From positions 434,001-498,000 of the forward strand of contig NZ_JBGUAX010000001.1 in the NCBI RefSeq assembly GCF_041821065.1: DNA of 64,000 nucleotides, read 5' to 3'. The notes below the pieces were generated by a model, which was not told the origin of the DNA, ran no database searches, and worked only from the letters and a program-made list of their open reading frames with translations. Positions 44,656 through 52,863 of this stretch are shown here, one piece after another. The position numbers and the translations under genes were made by a program. How positions within the stretch are numbered: position 1 is the first letter of the stretch; each line of letters opens with the position of its first letter. Source of the DNA: Egicoccus sp. AB-alg2 (GTDB taxonomy: Bacteria > Actinomycetota > Nitriliruptoria > Nitriliruptorales > Nitriliruptoraceae).

Positions 44656-45303
44656 GTGGCCGACGCCGTCCGTGTCTTCCTCGTCGACGACCACGAGGTC
44701 GTCCGCCGAGGGCTCCGGGACATGATCGATGCCGAGGACGACCTCGAGGTCGTGGGTGACGCGGCCACGGCCGGCATGGCGCTGGCCGGCATCGCGCAGA
44801 CCAAGCCCGACGTCGCGGTGCTCGACGTGCGCCTGCCCGACGGCAACGGCGTCGAGGTCTGCCGCGAGGTCCGCGCCCGCGACCCCCGCATCGCGTGCCT
44901 GATGCTGACCTCGTTCGGCGACGACGAGGCCCTGTTCGACGCCATCATGGCGGGCGCCGCCGGCTACCTGCTCAAGGACGTGCGCGGCAACGACCTGCTC
45001 GACGCCATCCGGCGGGTGGCGGCGGGCGACTCCCTGCTCGACCCGGCCGTGACCGGCAAGGTGCTCGAGCGCCTCCGCCGCGGCGACGAGGAGGACCCGC
45101 GGCTGACCTCGCTGTCGGAACAGGAGCGCCGCATCCTCGCGCTGATCGCCGAGGGGCTCACCAACCGGCAGATCGCCGAGCGGATGCACCTCGCCGAGAA
45201 GACGGTGAAGAACTACGTCTCCAACCTCCTGGCGAAGCTCGGCATGCAGCGCCGCACCGAGGCGGCCGTGTTCTACACGCAGGTCGAACGCGGCGAGGCC
45301 TGA
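44656..45303 (+). CDS. NarL/DevR-family response regulator
   Basis: The product has 215 residues. The receiver domain shows VFLVDDHEVVRRGLRDMI, phospho-acceptor in VAVLDVRLPDGNGVEVC, MLTSF and GYLLKDVRGNDLLDAIR. The C-terminal LuxR helix-turn-helix is LSEQERRILALIAEGLTNRQIAERM followed by KTVKNYVSNLLAKLGMQRRTEA. The close likeness to DevR/DosR (KTVKNYVSNLL, LGMQRRTQA-type tail) suggests a hypoxia/NO-type regulator. GTG 44656 was chosen. GTG 44647 in the same frame is possible. No clear SD was seen. Confidence 0.92.
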   Translation: MADAVRVFLVDDHEVVRRGLRDMIDAEDDLEVVGDAATAGMALAGIAQTKPDVAVLDVRLPDGNGVEVCREVRARDPRIACLMLTSFGDDEALFDAIMAGAAGYLLKDVRGNDLLDAIRRVAAGDSLLDPAVTGKVLERLRRGDEEDPRLTSLSEQERRILALIAEGLTNRQIAERMHLAEKTVKNYVSNLLAKLGMQRRTEAAVFYTQVERGEA

Positions 45304-45487
45304 CGGCCACCCATCCACGCCCCACCCGCGGGCACGGGCGGACGCCGCCGGCGTCGGCGACGCATCGGGCGAGGGTCGACCGTCCCCGGTCGAGAGGGTC
45401 GGCGGTCCCTTGCCCCGGGCCGGCCGCCAGGGCACGTTGACCGTGGTGCCGACCCCCACCGCACCCGTCGGCACCGAGGGGGCCGCC

Positions 45488-45904
45488 ATGGACACCGCGA
45501 CCGACCGTCACGACCTCGAGGTCCTGTCACTGCAGGAGTGTCTCAGCCTGCTGGGCAGCCGGCCCCTCGGCCGGCTCGCGTACGTCGATCGGGGTTCGCC
45601 CAGCATCGTGCCCGTCAACCACATCGTCGACGGGCGCACGATCGTCTTCCGTGCCCTGCACGGCGCGAAGACCGACGCCCTGATCATGGGCCGGCCGGTC
45701 GCCTTCGAAGTCGACGACCACGACCCGGCCCGCGCGGTCGGCTGGAGCGTGCTCGTGCGTGGCCGCGCCGAACCGGTCGACGACGAGGAGGCCCGCCGCT
45801 TCGCCGCGGAGCTCGACAGTTGGGCCGCCACGACGGCGATGCGCCACGTCATCGTGCGCATCCATCCCGAGGAGATCACGGGTCGGCGCCTGCGCCGGTC
45901 CTGA
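45488..45904 (+). CDS. Pyridoxamine 5'-phosphate oxidase-family flavin-binding split-barrel protein
   Basis: This 138-residue PNPOx-like split barrel has LLGSRPLGRLAYVDRGSPSIVPVNHIVDGRTIVFRA, typical of the Rv3129/Rv1155 group, and RHVIVRIHPEEITGRRL at the end. Members bind FMN, F420 or haem and act in redox or stress responses. In mycobacteria such genes belong to the DosR regulon, and here the gene follows the devR-like regulator by 184 bp. GAGGGGG precedes the ATG. Confidence 0.85.
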   Translation: MDTATDRHDLEVLSLQECLSLLGSRPLGRLAYVDRGSPSIVPVNHIVDGRTIVFRALHGAKTDALIMGRPVAFEVDDHDPARAVGWSVLVRGRAEPVDDEEARRFAAELDSWAATTAMRHVIVRIHPEEITGRRLRRS

Positions 45905-45919
45905 CGTCCCGGCCCGCGG

Positions 45920-45933
45920 GGGACCAAGGTCCC
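45920..45933. promoter_or_regulatory. DosR-box-like palindrome (GGGACCAAGGTCCC)
   Basis: This perfect 14-bp palindrome lies 140 bp upstream of the multicopper oxidase gene. Its shape (GGGAC-N4-GTCCC) matches the DevR/DosR consensus core in half-sites and spacing. The devR-like gene lies under 1 kb away. Confidence 0.45.
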
Positions 45934-46073
45934 GCCGCACCGGTGACGCTCCGCCCTGCCACCTCGATCCTCGAACCGACACGCTCTCGACCGAGCGAGG
46001 ACCGGCGGACGTACCGCCGGCCTTCCACGGGGTCGGGCTCGCACGCGTGGCCCCTACGTCGAGGAGAGTCGAG

Positions 46074-47501
46074 ATGTCCGAGGAACGAACGGTCGGCGCC
46101 ATCGCCGTCGCGGTGATCGCCCTGATCGCCCTGGTGCTCAGCGCCGGGGCCCTGATCACGTCCGCGTCACGTGGTGGTGACGCCCCCGCGGTCGCGGTCG
46201 CCGCCGCGAGCAGTGGCAGCGAGGCGCCGGCGGAGGTCGCCGTCGAGCTCAGTGAGTTCGCGATCAGCCCGAGCAGCATCGAGGTGGCTGCCGGTGGCGT
46301 GCTCGAGGTGAGCAACGTCGGCGTCGCCGACCACGACCTCGCGGTGATCGACACCGACCTGGCGACGCCGATGCTGAAGGGCGGCGAATCGGCCACGCTC
46401 GACCTCGCTGGGCTCGAGCCGGGCACCTACGAGATCCACTGCTCGGTTCCCGGCCACGAGTCGGGTGGCATGAAGGGCACGCTGACGATCGTCGGTGCGG
46501 ATGACGCGGCTGCCGAGCCCGCCGCGGCCGCCGGCGAGGGCGGCGACGGTCACGGTGCCCACGGGGCCCACGGTGCCCACGGCGCCGACGCCGACTGGGC
46601 CGTGCTCGACGCCGCCATGCACGACACGATCCTCGAGTTCCCCGCGGAGACGCAGGGCCTCGGCAACCAGCCGCTGGAGCCGACCGTCCTCGAGGACGGC
46701 ACCAAGCGCTTCGAGCTGACCGCCGAGATCATCGAGTGGGAGGTCGAGCCGGGCAAGGTCGTGGAAGGCTGGGCCTACAACGGTCAGATTCCCGGTCCGA
46801 TGATCCACACGGAGATCGGTGACCGGGTGGAGATCGCCGTCACGAACGACCTGCCGATGGGCACGGACGTCCACTGGCACGGGATCATCCTGCCCAACGA
46901 CCAGGACGGCGTCGCACCGCTCACCCAGGACCTGATCGAACCGGGCGAGACGTTCACGTACCGCTTCACCACCGAGGAAGCGGCCGTCAACATGTACCAC
47001 CCCCACCACCACGGGCAGATGAAGGTGCCGAACGGCATGTGGGGCGTGTTCCTGGTCGGCGACCTCCCGCTGCCGGAGGGTGGCACCACGATCGGCGGCA
47101 AGACCCTGCCCGACGACATGACGGTCGACCAGATCGTCCCGATGGTCGTCAACGACGCCGGCAACATCGGCATGAGCATCAACGGCAAGTCGTTCCCTGC
47201 CACCTCGCCGATCGTCGCGAAGCAGGGCGACAACATCCTGATCCACTACTACAACGAGGGCCTGCAGATCCACCCGATGCACCTGCACGGCATGCCGCAG
47301 TTGGTGGTCGCGAAGGACGGCTACCCGCTCGACCAGCCCTACTGGGCCGACACCGTCAACGTGGCGCCGGGCGAGCGCTACTCGGTGCTGGTCCCGGCCG
47401 AGCACGCCGGCGTGTGGGCCTTCCACTGCCACATCCTGACCCACGCCGAGCGCGACGAGGGCATGTACGGGATGGTGACGGCGCTGATCGTCGAGGAGTG
47501 A
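46074..47501 (+). CDS. Multicopper oxidase with extra N-terminal plastocyanin-like domain
   Basis: The product has 475 residues. A membrane anchor/signal (AIAVAVIALIALVLSAGALITS) is followed by a single cupredoxin domain with a full type 1 copper set (His87, Cys123, His128, Met133), a Gly/His-rich linker (HGAHGAHGAHGAD), and a two-domain multicopper oxidase. The copper ligands of the latter are HWHG (267-270), HPHHHG (309-314), HPMHLHG (400-406) and HCHILTH (451-457). The extra type 1 site could pass electrons into the oxidase. The substrate is unknown: Cu(I), phenols and nitrite reduction are options. GGAG lies upstream of the ATG. Confidence 0.9.
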   Translation: MSEERTVGAIAVAVIALIALVLSAGALITSASRGGDAPAVAVAAASSGSEAPAEVAVELSEFAISPSSIEVAAGGVLEVSNVGVADHDLAVIDTDLATPMLKGGESATLDLAGLEPGTYEIHCSVPGHESGGMKGTLTIVGADDAAAEPAAAAGEGGDGHGAHGAHGAHGADADWAVLDAAMHDTILEFPAETQGLGNQPLEPTVLEDGTKRFELTAEIIEWEVEPGKVVEGWAYNGQIPGPMIHTEIGDRVEIAVTNDLPMGTDVHWHGIILPNDQDGVAPLTQDLIEPGETFTYRFTTEEAAVNMYHPHHHGQMKVPNGMWGVFLVGDLPLPEGGTTIGGKTLPDDMTVDQIVPMVVNDAGNIGMSINGKSFPATSPIVAKQGDNILIHYYNEGLQIHPMHLHGMPQLVVAKDGYPLDQPYWADTVNVAPGERYSVLVPAEHAGVWAFHCHILTHAERDEGMYGMVTALIVEE

Positions 47502-47526
47502 CCGGCCGGCCTTCGTGCCAGCACGG

Positions 47527-47556
47527 CGGGATCCTGCCCCAACGGGCAGGGTCCCG
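47527..47556 (+). terminator. Intrinsic terminator of the multicopper oxidase gene
   Basis: CGGGATCCTGCCC (47527-47539) pairs with GGGCAGGGTCCCG (47544-47556) with one T-G wobble around the loop CAAC, followed by TTTG. It lies 25 bp after the stop codon. Confidence 0.85.
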
Positions 47557-47607
47557 TTTGGTCACGCGACCTACGATCCGACGAAAACGGCGAGAACGGG
47601 GGGCGTC

Positions 47608-48477
47608 ATGCTGGTCAGTGGCGCGGAGACACTGCAGGGCGTGGACGGCGAGCGGCACGTGGCCAGCTGGTCGGGCCCCGACGTCGATCGCGTCGTGCTG
47701 GTGTGCCACAGCCTGCGGGAGCACGTCGGGCTCTACGAGGAACTCGCCGAGGCCCTGGTCCGCAGCGGCGCCCACGTCTACGGCCTCGACCAGGCCGGCC
47801 ACGGCCGCTCCGAGGGCAGCCCGGCCCTGCTGAGCGACCTGGAGAACGCCGTCGCGGAACAGCGACTGTTGCTGCAGTTGGCGCGTGCTCGCCACCCCGG
47901 GCTGCCGATCGTCCTGCTCGGGCACGGCACGGGCGCCACGCTGGCCGTCCGGCTGGGCCAGCAGCTCGGCGAGCTGGTCGCCGCGCTCGTGCTCGCGGCG
48001 CCCCTGCTCGGGGCCCGGCCCGGCAACCACCTCGAGGATCCGCGGCTGAGCGTCGAGCCGTACGCAGCCCGGGACCTGTCGCGCGACCCGGCGGTCGGCG
48101 GCCGGTTCGCCGCGGATCCCCTGGTCTGGCGGGGTCAGCTGCCGCTGGCCACGGCCGCGGCGCTGCACCGGGGCCTGCGGCTCGTCGACCGGGGACCGCG
48201 CCTGCGTCAGCCGGTGCTGTGGCTGCACGGCACCGCCGACCGCATCGTCCCGGTCGAGCCCACCCGTGATGCGCTGCGCCGGCTGGTGCCCGCCGACCGG
48301 CTCACGGAGCACCTCGTCGAAGGTGCCCGCCATCAGCTGTTCACCCCGGTGGACCGCGACGACACGGTCGCCGCCGTCACCGGCTTCCTCGCCGGCGCCC
48401 TGCGCCAGCCGCAGGCCGCCGGGGCCGCCGCCCCGCGCGCCGGATCGGTGGCCGCGGCCTCGCGTCAGCCGGCGTGA
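47608..48477 (+). CDS. Alpha/beta-hydrolase (monoacylglycerol-lipase-like) lacking the nucleophile serine
   Basis: The product has 289 residues. The fold and most lipase motifs are visible: oxyanion-region VLVCHSLREHVGLYEELAEAL, YGLDQAGHGRSEG, acid LWLHGTADRIVP and the histidine GARHQLF. The nucleophile elbow, normally GHSMG, reads GHGTG (residues 105-109), so the serine is glycine. The usual oxyanion HG in HGxxEH is also altered (CHSLREH). The protein may be catalytically dead and act by binding, or use a different chemistry. TACGAT at 47572-47577 and GGGGG before the ATG are present. Confidence 0.82.
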   Translation: MLVSGAETLQGVDGERHVASWSGPDVDRVVLVCHSLREHVGLYEELAEALVRSGAHVYGLDQAGHGRSEGSPALLSDLENAVAEQRLLLQLARARHPGLPIVLLGHGTGATLAVRLGQQLGELVAALVLAAPLLGARPGNHLEDPRLSVEPYAARDLSRDPAVGGRFAADPLVWRGQLPLATAAALHRGLRLVDRGPRLRQPVLWLHGTADRIVPVEPTRDALRRLVPADRLTEHLVEGARHQLFTPVDRDDTVAAVTGFLAGALRQPQAAGAAAPRAGSVAAASRQPA

Positions 48478-48481
48478 GCCG

Positions 48482-49654
48482 TCAGTAGACGGGGATGCTG
48501 GGGTCGACCTGGCGCGCGTAGGCGTTGATGCCACCGCGCATCGAGCGGGCCTTGAACCCGGCGCCGCGCAGCAGCTGGGTCGACTCCATCGACCGCACGC
48601 CCGACTTGCAGTGGACGACGTACTCCTTGGTCTCGTCCAGCTCGGCGAGCTTGCCGGGCAGCGAGTCCTTGGGAATCAGGACGGCGTCCGGGATGCGGTT
48701 GATCTCGTACTCGTGGGGTTCGCGCACGTCGAGCAGGACGACGTCGGGCTTCTCCGCGATCTCGGCGTACTCGGTCGGGAGGATCTCCAGCTCGGCGAGG
48801 GTCTCGAACTCCTCGACGCGGTCGTGTGCGGGGACGCCGCAGAACTCCTCGTAGTCGATGAGTTCGGTGACCGTCGGGTGCTCACCGCAGACGGGGCAGT
48901 CGGGGTCCTTGTTGACCTTGACGTACATCCAGTTCTGGTCGAGCGCGTCGTACAGGCCGAGCCGCCCGATCATCGGGTCGCCGATGCCGGTCAGCAGCTT
49001 GATGCCCTCGATGGCCTGCGACGAGCCGATGATGCCCGGGATGACGCCCAGCACGCCACCCTCGGCACAGTTGGGGACCATGCCCGGGGGCGGCGGCTCG
49101 GGGAACATGCAGCGGTAGCACGGGCCTTCCTCGGCCCAGAACACGCTGAGTTGGCCCTCGAACCGGAAGATCGAGCCGTAGACGTTCGGCTTGCCCAGCA
49201 GCACGCACGCGTCGTTGACGAGGTAGCGCGTCGGGAAGTTGTCGGTCCCGTCGATGACCAGGTCGTAGGGCGCGATGACGTCCAGCGCGTTCTCGCTGGT
49301 CAGGAACGTCTCGTGCACCTCGACGGTGACGTTGGGATTGATCTCCAGGATCGCGTGCTTGGCCGACTCGGTCTTCGGTCGGCCGATCATGGAGGTGGTG
49401 TGGATGATCTGACGCTGCAGGTTGGAGGCGTCGACGACGTCGTTGTCCACGATCCCGATGGTGCCGACGCCGGCTGCGGCGAGGTACAGCGCGAGCGGCG
49501 ATCCGAGGCCCCCCGTACCGACGAGCAGGACCTTCGACGCCTTGAGCCGCTCCTGACCCTCGATCCCCACGTCGGGGATGATCAGGTGGCGGCTGTAGCG
49601 CGCGATCTCGTCATTGGTGAGGGGCTCACGCCGGTCGACGACAGGGCGGACCAC
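48482..49654 (-). CDS. moeZ: MoeZ/MoeB-type adenylyltransferase-sulfurtransferase
   Basis: The product has 390 residues. The N-terminal ThiF/MoeB/E1-like domain has the ATP loop LLVGTGGLGSPLALYLAAAG, the R/Q-rich SNLQRQI segment, and zinc cysteines in CYRCMFPEP and CPVC. The C-terminal rhodanese domain has the persulfide cysteine in VVHCKSGVRSM. It activates the C-terminal glycine of small sulfur carriers (MoaD, CysO, ThiS) and sulfurates it, feeding molybdopterin or cysteine synthesis. GGAAGGA precedes the GTG. TTGACA lies further upstream. Confidence 0.93.
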   Translation of the reverse strand: MVRPVVDRREPLTNDEIARYSRHLIIPDVGIEGQERLKASKVLLVGTGGLGSPLALYLAAAGVGTIGIVDNDVVDASNLQRQIIHTTSMIGRPKTESAKHAILEINPNVTVEVHETFLTSENALDVIAPYDLVIDGTDNFPTRYLVNDACVLLGKPNVYGSIFRFEGQLSVFWAEEGPCYRCMFPEPPPPGMVPNCAEGGVLGVIPGIIGSSQAIEGIKLLTGIGDPMIGRLGLYDALDQNWMYVKVNKDPDCPVCGEHPTVTELIDYEEFCGVPAHDRVEEFETLAELEILPTEYAEIAEKPDVVLLDVREPHEYEINRIPDAVLIPKDSLPGKLAELDETKEYVVHCKSGVRSMESTQLLRGAGFKARSMRGGINAYARQVDPSIPVY

Positions 49655-49990
49655 GAACGGATCCTTCCGAAACGGGTGGCAGGGCGGTCTGGGAGTGTCA
49701 ACGCGCCGCAGGCGGGCACGCTTCCCCGACGAGGAAAACCGTGCGAACCACCCACCGGCATGGACCCCCGGCCAGACATGGCAGGTGACGCAGGGTGGCC
49801 GTTCGGCCGCTGACGCTGATCACACCGCACCCGCTCCCCCGGCAGGCGCATCGCGCCGCCCGCGGCCGCCGGGCGCTACTTGGCTCGTGCGCACCCCGGG
49901 AGAGGGGTGCACGGCGCGGTGCCGGGCCCGACTGTGCGGGAGATCCCCGCGGCCGGCACCGCCGGGCCGTGCCGAACGGGAGCAGGGAAC
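49655..49990. other. Divergent intergenic region with hairpins upstream of moeZ and the M14 gene
   Basis: No gene is supported in these 336 bp. GCACCCC/GGGGTGC (49891-49897 and 49904-49910, loop GGGAGA) forms a perfect 7-bp hairpin in the presumed leader of the peptidase gene. GCACG...TTCC/GGAA...CGTGC (about 49708-49736) forms another. No known riboswitch core was recognised. TACTTG at about 49877 is a weak -10 candidate. Confidence 0.35.
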
Positions 49991-51598
49991 ATGGAAGTCG
50001 CATCGGTCGACGCGCGGCGCACGCCGCGCCTGGCCGTGCTGGTGGCGGCGGTGGTCGCACTGGTGGCGGGGATGGCGCCACTGGCGACGCCACCCGCCGA
50101 GGCATGGCCTTTCGATTCGTTCTGCAGCAACCAACAGGGCGGACCGCCCTACGACGGGTTCCTCAGCCACGAGCAGGTGATCCAGCGGTTGCACCAGATC
50201 GCACGGAGCAGCCAGGGCACGGTCGCGGTCGAGGCGGCCGGTACCACGACGGGCGGCCGCGAGATCCACGTGGCCCGCGTCGGCCACGGGGACACCGTGA
50301 TGCTGGTCCAGAGCGAGATCCACGGCAACGAGAAGCACGGCACGACGGCGCTGCTCAACCTGTTGGCCACTCTCGGGAACAACTCGAAGGCGTCGCGCGA
50401 GATCCGCGAGGCGATCACCTTCGTCGCGATTCCGATGCTCAACGCCGACGGCGGGGCGGTCCCGCGCCGACAGAACGTGATGTCGTGGGCGCAGATCCAG
50501 GCCCGGCATCCGCAGTTGGCCGGGGTGCCTGCCAACCCGGGCGCCTGGTACCACAACAACAACCTGGGCGGGATGGACCTCAACCGCGACTTCAACCCGG
50601 ATCTGGACTACGAGCCGGTCGCCGCCGATCTGCCCGGCAACAGCGCCGGCGTCGGCTTCTACCTGAGTCCCGAGTCGCGCACGGTGCGCGACGTCTACCG
50701 GTCGCTGGAGCAGGAGTTCGGTCGCGTCGACATCTTCGTCGACCTGCACAACCAGGCCGCCTGCTACGGCAACGGGCTGCCGGACCTGGTGGAGATCGAC
50801 GCGCCGTCGCCCGCGGCCGGCACCTACGACGCGGCCGGTGCGAACTTCGGTCCGGAGGCCGACGCGGTCGGTATCCGCGGTGACATCGTGCTGGTCGACG
50901 GCGGCGGCCCGAACCCCACGGAGGGTTGTGGGGCGCTGTCGGACTTCCCGGCGGGCGCGATCGCGTTGATCGACCGGGGCACGTGCCCGTTCACGCAGAA
51001 GGTCGCCAACGCCCAGGCCGCCGGTGCGGTCGCCGTGGTCATCGCCAACAACACGGCGGCCACGCCGACCACGATGGGCGGGACGGACGCGAGCATCACC
51101 ATCCCGGCCGTGCAGATCACGCAGGCGGCGGGTCAGACGATCCGGGCCGGGTTGCCGGCGACGGGTCGCGTGGCGGACAACCCGGACAGCGACTTCTACA
51201 CGCCGCTGTCGATCTCCGCCCGCTTCATCGACGATCCGGCCGCGCACGGTGACTGGCCGAACTTCGACTACGACGCGTCTCGACGCGTCAACGTGGCGGT
51301 GTTCGACGCCCTGCAGCGCGGCAACTCGCCGTTCGGCAAGGTGACGCTGTATCCGCAGAACACGAACCTGCCGGGCACCGCGCTGGGCTCGTTCGCGCTC
51401 CGTGGCAGCGCGGTGATCCTGTTCGAGACGAGCGGACAGACCCAGCAGCTTGGGCAGAAGCGGATGGGCATGCTGGTCAAGCAGGTCGAGGTCGGTGTCC
51501 GCGGCATCGTCGACGCGGCCGCCGACGGGTCGTTGCACGAGATCGATCCGGGTCGCTACGACCAGATCCCGTTGCGTGTGAGCGCGCCGATCGGCTGA
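49991..51598 (+). CDS. Secreted M14 zinc carboxypeptidase with PA domain inserted in the catalytic domain
   Basis: The product has 535 residues. A signal peptide (LAVLVAAVVALVAGMAPLATPPAEA) precedes the M14 catalytic fold: zinc ligands H-x2-E in HGNEKHG (His111, Glu114), substrate motif LNRDFNP, third ligand in DLHNQ (His253) and catalytic glutamate in ILFETSG (Glu479). Between His253 and Glu479, residues about 295-395 form a protease-associated (PA) domain (AIALIDRGTCPFTQKVANAQAAGAV-type core, IPAVQIT). The PA insert may gate substrate access. SD is weak (GGGA). A terminator follows the gene. Confidence 0.85.
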   Translation: MEVASVDARRTPRLAVLVAAVVALVAGMAPLATPPAEAWPFDSFCSNQQGGPPYDGFLSHEQVIQRLHQIARSSQGTVAVEAAGTTTGGREIHVARVGHGDTVMLVQSEIHGNEKHGTTALLNLLATLGNNSKASREIREAITFVAIPMLNADGGAVPRRQNVMSWAQIQARHPQLAGVPANPGAWYHNNNLGGMDLNRDFNPDLDYEPVAADLPGNSAGVGFYLSPESRTVRDVYRSLEQEFGRVDIFVDLHNQAACYGNGLPDLVEIDAPSPAAGTYDAAGANFGPEADAVGIRGDIVLVDGGGPNPTEGCGALSDFPAGAIALIDRGTCPFTQKVANAQAAGAVAVVIANNTAATPTTMGGTDASITIPAVQITQAAGQTIRAGLPATGRVADNPDSDFYTPLSISARFIDDPAAHGDWPNFDYDASRRVNVAVFDALQRGNSPFGKVTLYPQNTNLPGTALGSFALRGSAVILFETSGQTQQLGQKRMGMLVKQVEVGVRGIVDAAADGSLHEIDPGRYDQIPLRVSAPIG

Positions 51599-51616
51599 GG
51601 GGAGGTCGACCGCGAG

Positions 51617-51646
51617 CCGTGGCCCCCGCCCGGTGCGGGGCCACGG
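51617..51646. terminator. Bidirectional hairpin terminator
   Basis: CCGTGGCCCC (51617-51626) pairs with GGGGCCACGG (51637-51646). Two more C-G pairs are possible with a bulge. It lies between the convergent peptidase and XRE genes. Confidence 0.7.
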
Positions 51647-51681
51647 CGTGTTCGGGACCGCGGTCCGGCCGATCTCGGCGG

Positions 51682-51933
51682 TCAGGCCGAGGCCCGGTCC
51701 TCACCGATCCGCGGGAAGGGCTCGAGGGAGAACACCACCTCGACGGGGACCTCGAAGAACGCGGCGATCTTGAGGGCGAGGTGCAGGCTCGGGCTGTACT
51801 CGCCGCGCTCGAGGTAGCCGACGGTCTGGTAGTGGACCCCCAACGCCTCGGCGAACTCGCGTCGTGAGACACGCCGCTCGGTGCGCAACATTGCGATCCG
51901 GTTGTGCACGGTCTCGGTGGGTCGCTCGGCCAT
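51682..51933 (-). CDS. XRE-family helix-turn-helix regulator
   Basis: This 83-residue Cro/CI-type DNA-binding protein has the HTH in RVSRREFAEALGVHYQTVGYLERGEYSPSLHLALKIAAFF, closely matching the YozG/Cro-like stand-alone regulators that often accompany ABC-2 or membrane genes. GGGGAGA precedes the ATG. It is the last gene of the run ATPase-permease-regulator and is a candidate to bind the AT-rich operator at 53861-53900. Confidence 0.88.
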   Translation of the reverse strand: MAERPTETVHNRIAMLRTERRVSRREFAEALGVHYQTVGYLERGEYSPSLHLALKIAAFFEVPVEVVFSLEPFPRIGEDRASA

Positions 51934-52002
51934 GTCGTGTCTCCCCTCGCTACCGGTGTGGTGTCCGTCGTTCCCGCTCCGGCGGCGCGGTCGTGGCGCG
52001 TG

Positions 52003-52863
52003 TCAGTACGTGCGCTGCAGAGCCCGTTCCCGCCGCTCGGCGATCGCCGAGCCGGACTCGCGCGCCGCCATGCGCTTGAGGATCGGCACGGCGACGAGCA
52101 CGCCGGCCACGGCCCAGGCGACGAGCACGGCGACGGTCCAGCCGGGCCGCCAGGACCCACCGATCTCCAGGGCGGCCGCCTCGTCGGGCAGCAGGACGGC
52201 CCGGGTACCGAGACCGAGCCAGTAGACCGGGAAGAGCTGGCCGACGACCCGCGCCCACTGCGGCAGCGCGATCGTGGGCACGAAGATGCCGGAGGCCCAG
52301 ATGAGTGCGAACAGGGGGAGGGAACCCCAGGTGTTGACCTGCCGGACGGAGCGGACGACGGCCCCGATGACCACGCCGATCGGCAGCGTGGCCAGCAGAC
52401 CGAGGACCAGGATCGCCGGCAGCCACACCAGCCCGCCGACGCCGTCCACCAGGATCCCGTCGATGAACAGCATCGCCGGCACGAGCGCCAGCGTCAGACC
52501 GGCGATGGTCTCCAGCGTGGTGCGCAGTACCTGTCCGACCACGTAGCCGGTCATGCCGTGCGGCAGCGACTTCGCCCGCAGCAGCGTGCCGTCCTCTCGC
52601 TCCATCGCCAGCGCGTAGGCCACGCCCAGAACGGACAGGAAGGCGATCAGCCCGCCGACGAAGCTCGGCAACGCATAGGTGGCCGAGGGGAGCTCGTAGC
52701 CGGGGACCTGCACGACCGTGTCACGGTTGAACCACAGGATCGCGAACACGACCACCGACATCACGACGTAGAACCCGAGGTCGGTGGCGTTCGTGAACCC
52801 CCGGCGGAACTCGATCCAGGCCCGTTCCGTTCCGGCGGTGACGGCGGTTCCCAGCGGTGTCAT
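52003..52863 (-). CDS. ABC-2 type transporter permease
   Basis: This 286-residue protein has six hydrophobic segments, including the typical ABC-2 stretch LRAKSLPHGMTGYVVGQVLRTTLET and the C-terminal FPVYWLGLGTRAVLLPDEA. The N-terminus contains a coupling-like helix. Its ATG overlaps the ATPase stop (ATGA). With the upstream ATPase it forms a drug- or lipid-exporter. The substrate is unknown. Confidence 0.88.
   Translation of the reverse strand: MTPLGTAVTAGTERAWIEFRRGFTNATDLGFYVVMSVVVFAILWFNRDTVVQVPGYELPSATYALPSFVGGLIAFLSVLGVAYALAMEREDGTLLRAKSLPHGMTGYVVGQVLRTTLETIAGLTLALVPAMLFIDGILVDGVGGLVWLPAILVLGLLATLPIGVVIGAVVRSVRQVNTWGSLPLFALIWASGIFVPTIALPQWARVVGQLFPVYWLGLGTRAVLLPDEAAALEIGGSWRPGWTVAVLVAWAVAGVLVAVPILKRMAARESGSAIAERRERALQRTY

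Noticed and set aside
51682-51933. XRE protein as an antitoxin of a toxin-antitoxin pair
   Set aside because: No small toxin gene overlaps or adjoins it. The neighbours are an ABC-2 exporter on the same strand and a terminator.
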